This document shows positions 22,994 to 26,406 of a DNA stretch of 26,406 bases, one piece after another. Where the stretch lies: NCBI GenBank assembly GCA_964489215.1, contig CAZAYB010000014.1:1-26406 (forward strand), given 5' to 3'. Source of the DNA: CAZAYB01 sp964489215 (GTDB lineage: Bacteria > Planctomycetota > Phycisphaerae > Sedimentisphaerales > Anaerohalosphaeraceae). Positions within the stretch are counted from its first letter, which is position 1. Each line of letters starts with the position of its first letter. Below the pieces are notes generated by a model. The model was not told the origin of the DNA. It was given only the letters and a program-made list of their open reading frames with translations, and did not search any database. A program made the position numbers and the translations under genes.

Positions 22994-24265
22994 TCAGGTT
23001 TTATATTCGAATGCCTTGCCCGCAACGCTGAAGGGTCTGTATTTTCCGATGTTATTTAGCAGACCGACCCCAATCATGCTGACTACCAGGCTTGACCCTC
23101 CTCTGCTGATAAAGGGCAGTGTCAGTCCGGTTATCGGCATTAGCCCCACTGTCATGCTCACGTTTACGATTACCTCAACGACGAACATTGAGACTATTCC
23201 CACCGATATCAGTCTTCCGTAAGCATCGGTGTTAAGCCATGCGATTTCCATCCCGCAGGCAACTATAACTGCGTATATTGCAAGAACAGTCAGGCATCCG
23301 AAAAACCCCCACTGGTGGGCAATTATAGCGAAAATGAAGTCGTTATGTCTTTCGGGAAGATTGTATGTAAGGTAGGGTCCTTCTATGTATGGTCCTCTTC
23401 TGTAGCCGTAGCCTTTAAGCCCTCCCGAGGCGATGGCATATTTGCTGTTTTTGAGCTGCCAGCCGCTGCCCCTTGTCCACCTTGATTCATCGAAGCGTTC
23501 CTTTCCTGTAAGGATTTGAGAAATTTTCGGGTGATTTGAAGCCTGGTTTCTAATCCATTCGTTCTGCAGCAGTACTGAGCTTATCCTCCTTCTCTGGTAA
23601 TCATTCATATATTTCCACATAACGGGACTAATCAGCACTGCGAGCATTATTATAATCAGCAGATGTTTTACCTTTGCCCCTGCTACAAACAGCATTGAAA
23701 ACAGTATTGGCATCATAAGCAATACGGTTCCCAGGTCCGGCTCAAGCAGAATGAGCACCATTGCCAAAAGTGTCAGGGCAAATGGTCCGATAAGACCCTT
23801 GAATTTTCGATAGTTTTTTCTGAATCTAAGATACCATGCCAGTGCGAGTATATATGCAATTTTGCAGAATTCTGAGGGCTGAATTGCGATTACCTTTTCA
23901 TTCCATCCGATCCATATCCATCTTCTTGCCCCGTTAATAACCGGTACGAATGGCAGGTCTATTACCTTGTCCAGCAAAATTACCGCCAAAATTACCAGTA
24001 TTGCGGCATATATCCAGTAACTAAATGGACCCAGCCATCTGTAGTCGACGTAGTTGATTGCCAAAAAAGCCGCCAGTCCGACCCCTGCGTAGAGCAGCTG
24101 ACTTTTCCACTGGCCTGCAAACGGGCTCTGGATTTCTCCGCCTTGCTGGTTTACAGGGTGGCCTGATGCGTAAATAGAGAGCAGGCCTATTGTTATCAGC
24201 GCTACCATCGCTGTAAGCATAATCAGCCGAACTATGAGGATCCTTCCGTACAAAATCTTTGCCAT
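22994..24265 (-). CDS. rodA: RodA, SEDS peptidoglycan glycosyltransferase, 423 aa
   Basis: Polytopic membrane enzyme that polymerises lipid II for the side wall together with a class B PBP. About ten transmembrane helices. SEDS hallmarks: NGARRWIWIG, IQPSEFCKIAYILALAWYL, LILLEPDLGT (with the catalytically important Asp), YNLPERHNDFIFAIIAHQWG, and LMPITGLTLPFISRGGSS. A long loop (about 225-300) between the middle helices is larger than in E. coli RodA. No mreC, mreD or pbp2 gene is adjacent; if present they would lie elsewhere, as this gene reads away from blaI. The ribosome site is weak, and a candidate promoter would start transcription at or near the ATG, so the mRNA may be nearly leaderless. 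RodA rather than FtsW is favoured by the intact GLTLPFISRGG and length, but FtsW is not fully excluded. Confidence 0.92.
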   Translation of the reverse strand: MAKILYGRILIVRLIMLTAMVALITIGLLSIYASGHPVNQQGGEIQSPFAGQWKSQLLYAGVGLAAFLAINYVDYRWLGPFSYWIYAAILVILAVILLDKVIDLPFVPVINGARRWIWIGWNEKVIAIQPSEFCKIAYILALAWYLRFRKNYRKFKGLIGPFALTLLAMVLILLEPDLGTVLLMMPILFSMLFVAGAKVKHLLIIIMLAVLISPVMWKYMNDYQRRRISSVLLQNEWIRNQASNHPKISQILTGKERFDESRWTRGSGWQLKNSKYAIASGGLKGYGYRRGPYIEGPYLTYNLPERHNDFIFAIIAHQWGFFGCLTVLAIYAVIVACGMEIAWLNTDAYGRLISVGIVSMFVVEVIVNVSMTVGLMPITGLTLPFISRGGSSLVVSMIGVGLLNNIGKYRPFSVAGKAFEYKT

Positions 24266-24271
24266 GGTTTG

Positions 24272-24300
24272 AGTTTATCCTATAAAACCGCAGTTGGCAA
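24272..24300 (-). promoter_or_regulatory. Candidate rodA promoter
   Basis: Minus strand TTGCCA (24295-24300, 5 of 6), a 17-base spacer, TAAACT (24272-24277). The expected start site is within a few bases of the rodA ATG, consistent with the missing ribosome site. Confidence 0.35.
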
Positions 24301-24343
24301 GTGGTAGTAATGTAAAAAGACAGGTTTGTTTTATTGTAAAAGT

Positions 24344-24375
24344 GGAGCAGCGCTGAAGGAGGACAACGCTGCTCC
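24344..24375. repeat. AGGAGGA-loop hairpin, copy A
   Basis: GGAGCAGCG (24344-24352) pairs perfectly with CGCTGCTCC (24367-24375) and exposes CTGAAGGAGGACAA in the loop. There is no T run. It is paralogous to copy B at 24595-24633 and sits in a divergent promoter region where no gene ends. Confidence 0.8.
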
Positions 24376-24454
24376 TATGAGGCGGGCAATCTAGTGCTTA
24401 TCGTATTTACCCTTATTATTGCTTTACTATTATTATTGTCCAAGTTTCCGTATA

Positions 24455-24492
24455 TTGTTACGTTTATATTATATTTTGGTTCTAATAATTAC
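24455..24492 (+). repeat. Paired conserved box of duplicated module, copy A
   Basis: TTGTTACGT, then 14 bases, then GGTTCTAATAA. The same two words at the same 23-base spacing recur at 24714-24747. Copy A begins 80 bases after the end of hairpin A. Confidence 0.65.
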
Positions 24493-24594
24493 TACTAAAA
24501 TGGTGGGGTAATAATTTGCTGTGGGGTTAGAGAAAATAAGAATATTAGTTGTTTGAATCGACCGTTTAAGTTTTTGAGGTTTTTGTCAGCGCAC

Positions 24595-24633
24595 CAAAAA
24601 AGGCAGTGTAGGAGGATAACACTGCCTTTTTTG
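24595..24633. repeat. AGGAGGA-loop hairpin, copy B, also shaped as a bidirectional terminator
   Basis: A 15-bp perfect stem, CAAAAAAGGCAGTGT (24595-24609) with ACACTGCCTTTTTTG (24619-24633), exposes AGGAGGATA in the loop. A and T runs flank it on both sides, so it could terminate transcription either way. Copy A has C-G pairs where copy B has T-A pairs (GCAGCG/CGCTGC against GCAGTG/CACTGC), so the stem is kept while the bases differ. Confidence 0.85.
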
Positions 24634-24665
24634 CACTTCACATTCACTTTTTTGGAGGAGGAAAA

Positions 24666-24848
24666 ATGAAAAATGTGTATTTTTCTTTGTATTCTGTTTT
24701 TAATGTTTCACTGTTGTTACGTATATATAGACGGCCGGTTCTAATAAATGTTACAAAAAAAATATTTTTTTTGTTGACAACTTGTACAAATGTACGATAT
24801 AACTTGTACAAATGTAAAAGGAGATTGTATTATGGCAAAAAAACTTGA
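24666..24848 (+). CDS. Possible small ORF or gene remnant (60 aa) with a very strong ribosome site
   Basis: GGAGGAGG (24654-24661) four bases before ATG is the best ribosome site in this intergenic region. The start MKNVYFSLYSVFNVSLLL resembles the beginning of a signal peptide. The frame then runs through repeat box B and the blaI promoter and operators and overlaps the blaI start, which a real gene would hardly do. It may be the 5' remnant of a lost secreted-protein gene, a leader peptide, or chance. Confidence 0.25.
   Translation: MKNVYFSLYSVFNVSLLLRIYRRPVLINVTKKIFFLLTTCTNVRYNLYKCKRRLYYGKKT
24714..24753 (+). repeat. Paired conserved box of duplicated module, copy B
   Basis: TTGTTACGT (24714-24722) and GGTTCTAATAA (24737-24747) with the same 23-base offset as copy A, starting 80 bases beyond hairpin B. 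Confidence 0.65.
24774..24803 (+). promoter_or_regulatory. blaI promoter
   Basis: TTGACA (24774-24779, perfect), an 18-base spacer, TATAAC (24798-24803, 5 of 6). The start site falls within operator 2. Confidence 0.8.
24780..24816 (+). promoter_or_regulatory. Two BlaI/MecI/CopY-type operators
   Basis: The 15-mer ACTTGTACAAATGTA occurs at 24780-24794 and 24802-24816. Each holds the core TACAAATGTA (24785-24794 and 24807-24816), an exact fit to the TACAnnTGTA box of this repressor family. The centres are 22 bases apart, two helical turns. One lies between -35 and -10, the other at the start site, so bound repressor would block its own promoter. Confidence 0.85.
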
Positions 24849-25209
24849 AAGAATGAGTATGGGTGAAAGTGAGATAATGCGTCTTGTTATCAGTCACGGC
24901 CCTGCAACGGTAGCCGAAATACATGCCCAGCTTCCAGAGGACAGGGATATAACTTACGCAACTGTTCAGACGCTTTTGCGCAGGCTGGAGAAAAAGGGTT
25001 ACCTTACCCATGAAACAAAGGGCAGGGCACATGTTTTCAAATCGGCGGTAAGCTGGGACCAGGTTGTCAGGATGGGTACAAAGTTTCTTGTTGAAAGGCT
25101 GTTTGGCGGTAATCATTTTGAGCTGGTTCAGTATCTTGCCCGCAGCGGCCAGATAAGTGCTCAAGACATAGAAAATTTAAAAAAGCTTGTAACCAAAAAG
25201 GATGACTGA
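24832..25209 (+). CDS. blaI: BlaI/MecI-family winged-helix repressor, 125 aa
   Basis: Dimeric DNA-binding repressor of the BlaI family. The N-terminal winged helix (about 1-75) shows SMGESEIMRLVISHGPATVA, ITYATVQTLLRRLEKKGYLT and the wing ETKGRAHVFKS; the C-terminal helices (about 80-125) are the dimerisation part cut when the system is induced. AAAAGGAGA precedes ATG 24832; an upstream in-frame ATG at 24790 is inside operator 1 and is rejected. Two TACAnnTGTA operators overlap the promoter, so it should autoregulate. An M56 metallopeptidase follows 53 bases later, the usual antirepressor partner. No beta-lactamase is visible, so the target may be general envelope stress or something beyond the window. 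Confidence 0.94.
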   Translation: MAKKLERMSMGESEIMRLVISHGPATVAEIHAQLPEDRDITYATVQTLLRRLEKKGYLTHETKGRAHVFKSAVSWDQVVRMGTKFLVERLFGGNHFELVQYLARSGQISAQDIENLKKLVTKKDD

Positions 25210-25262
25210 CCGTCTTATAAAATGCCGGGCACTTTTTCGGCCATTGTCAGGGAGATATTAAA

Positions 25263-26406
25263 ATGAATAATTTTTTTGAGAGTTTGTTTGATTTTGCGGT
25301 TTTTCAAAGTGCACATATAGGGGTGTTATTCGTGTTGGCTTTGCTGCTTTGCCGGCTTCTCAGCAAAGCCGGGGCGCATGTTCGCTATCTTGTGTGGCTG
25401 GTGGTAATTGTAAAGTGTTTTTTGCCGGGTTTTTATCGCCTGGATGTTCCTGTTTTACCGGTTGATGAAGCTGGCAGTCAATCAGCGGTAAGTTTGCCGC
25501 AGGGGCGGTCCGGTACTGTAAATCGGAGCCTTTCAAATGTTAAAATTGCTGAGCCTGTTGAAACAGAACATACTCTGCGGGCAAATGCAGAACGTTTTAC
25601 CGGTTCTGGTACGACCGTTACAGGTGAGAAAAGTTTTGCAGGGAAGGATGAATCTTCGGCCGGTTCGTTTGTAAAAGGCAAAACTATAGCTGATATTATA
25701 AAAGGTTACAGCATCACCGGCTGGGCGGGGGTGGTTTATGCAGCTGGTATTGTAATAGCGGCCGGGTGGTTCATCTCAAGGGCGGTTTTGTTCTCGGCAG
25801 CTTTGAGCAATCGCAGGCGAAAGGCAAAGCAGATAGTTTTGACTGAATTTGAGGCTCTTTGTGAAAAGTTCGGTTTGAAGAATGTAAAGCTTTGGGCCGA
25901 TGCTCAGGCTGGTCAGCCTTACGTGTGGGGGCTTTTGCGGGGCGGTGTTTATGTGCCCGCCGATTTCGGGGCTGATATGGACCCGGGGCATGTTAAGCAG
26001 GTACTGGCACATGAGCTTTGCCATGTAAAGCGTTTTGATGCGGGGGTAAATATTCTGCAGGTCGCGGCGGGGGTTATGTTTTGGTTCAATCCGCTGGTAT
26101 GGTTTACAAATGCTGCTTTAAGACGTGAGCGTGAGCGGTGCTGTGACGAAGCTGTTATTGCAAGGCTTGGTAACAGTCCGCGCTCATACAGCAAGGCGAT
26201 AGTCGATGTTCTGACCGCTGAGTATCAGGGACGACAGCGAGTGCCGAGTGTGGCGGTGGCCGGGCCGGTTAAGAATATCGAACAAAGGATTAAGAGTCTG
26301 CTTCGGCCGGGACGGAAATTTTCCTCGGGCCCGGGTATGTTCGCGCTGGCCTGCGTTATTATCGCCGCTGTTGTGATTACACCGGTTTCTGTCGGCATCT
26401 GCAGAA
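25263..26406 (+). CDS. BlaR1/MecR1-like M56 metallopeptidase, partial (3' end beyond window)
   Basis: Membrane zinc peptidase that, on receiving a signal, cleaves or releases the BlaI repressor. The frame is open from ATG 25263 (AGGGAGA upstream) to the window end, 381 codons. Helices at about 15-32 and 38-55 are followed by a low-complexity Ser/Thr/Gly loop (60-140), a helix at about 155-175, then the zinc site: HELCH (His250, Glu251, His254) in VLAHELCHVKRFD, a helix near 265-280, and RERERCCDEAVIARLG with the third-ligand acidic residue near 295. Another helix begins around residue 365 (FALACVIIAAVVITPV-like). Whether a penicillin-binding sensor domain or another C-terminal domain follows cannot be seen; many planctomycete relatives carry other C-terminal modules. 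Confidence 0.93.
   Translation, partial: MNNFFESLFDFAVFQSAHIGVLFVLALLLCRLLSKAGAHVRYLVWLVVIVKCFLPGFYRLDVPVLPVDEAGSQSAVSLPQGRSGTVNRSLSNVKIAEPVETEHTLRANAERFTGSGTTVTGEKSFAGKDESSAGSFVKGKTIADIIKGYSITGWAGVVYAAGIVIAAGWFISRAVLFSAALSNRRRKAKQIVLTEFEALCEKFGLKNVKLWADAQAGQPYVWGLLRGGVYVPADFGADMDPGHVKQVLAHELCHVKRFDAGVNILQVAAGVMFWFNPLVWFTNAALRRERERCCDEAVIARLGNSPRSYSKAIVDVLTAEYQGRQRVPSVAVAGPVKNIEQRIKSLLRPGRKFSSGPGMFALACVIIAAVVITPVSVGICR

Overview
The window looks like chromosomal DNA of a free-living, moderately AT-rich Gram-negative-type bacterium. The best guess is a Phycisphaerae-like member of the Planctomycetota. This rests on a BlaI repressor/M56 antirepressor pair, an SH3 envelope protein, a CheB-CheR-PAS-kinase fusion and a chemoreceptor on AT-rich DNA; it is inference, because no rRNA is present. 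It is a draft scaffold with two N gaps. One (1235-1334, 100 N) is flanked by the same 55 bp on both sides, so it is probably a missed contig overlap. The other (6485-6494, 10 N) interrupts a hydrolase gene.

Layout. 1-1586: 3' end of polyphosphate kinase ppk1, then a 54-aa cysteine-containing protein. 1906-6027: a large CheB-CheR-PAS-PAS-histidine kinase fusion and a small pentapeptide-repeat protein. 6049-9176 (minus): an alpha/beta hydrolase broken by the gap, and a hybrid histidine kinase with a CAG-encoded polyglutamine run in its ATP-binding domain. 9456-11691 (minus): a YjbQ-family protein and an MlaF/MlaE-type lipid ABC transporter. 11990-14501 (minus): purF-purM, where purF has an in-frame TGA at codon 50. 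15060-17006: a chemoreceptor with two tandem zinc-binding CZB modules between its membrane helices. 17070-18561 (minus): thiC with promoter, TPP riboswitch and a readable terminator/antiterminator switch. 18594-19712 (minus): an M24 aminopeptidase. 19713-20170: an orphan plus-strand terminator and a possible structured RNA. 20171-22934: a rhomboid protease with a C-terminal helical extension and a secreted SH3 protein. 22994-24265 (minus): rodA. 24266-24831: a divergent intergenic region with a duplicated module, in which two hairpins each display AGGAGGA in the loop. 24832-26406: blaI under two TACAnnTGTA operators, followed by a BlaR1-like M56 metallopeptidase cut by the window end.

How the genes work together. 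Three regions concern signalling (CheBR kinase, hybrid kinase, chemoreceptor). Several concern the envelope (Mla-like transporter, rhomboid, SH3 protein, RodA and the BlaI/M56 pair divergent from rodA). The rest is housekeeping (ppk, purF/M, thiC, peptidase). The least explained signals are the paired AGGAGGA-loop hairpins at 24.34-24.75 kb, the orphan terminator RNA at 19.89-20.01 kb, and the purF TGA.
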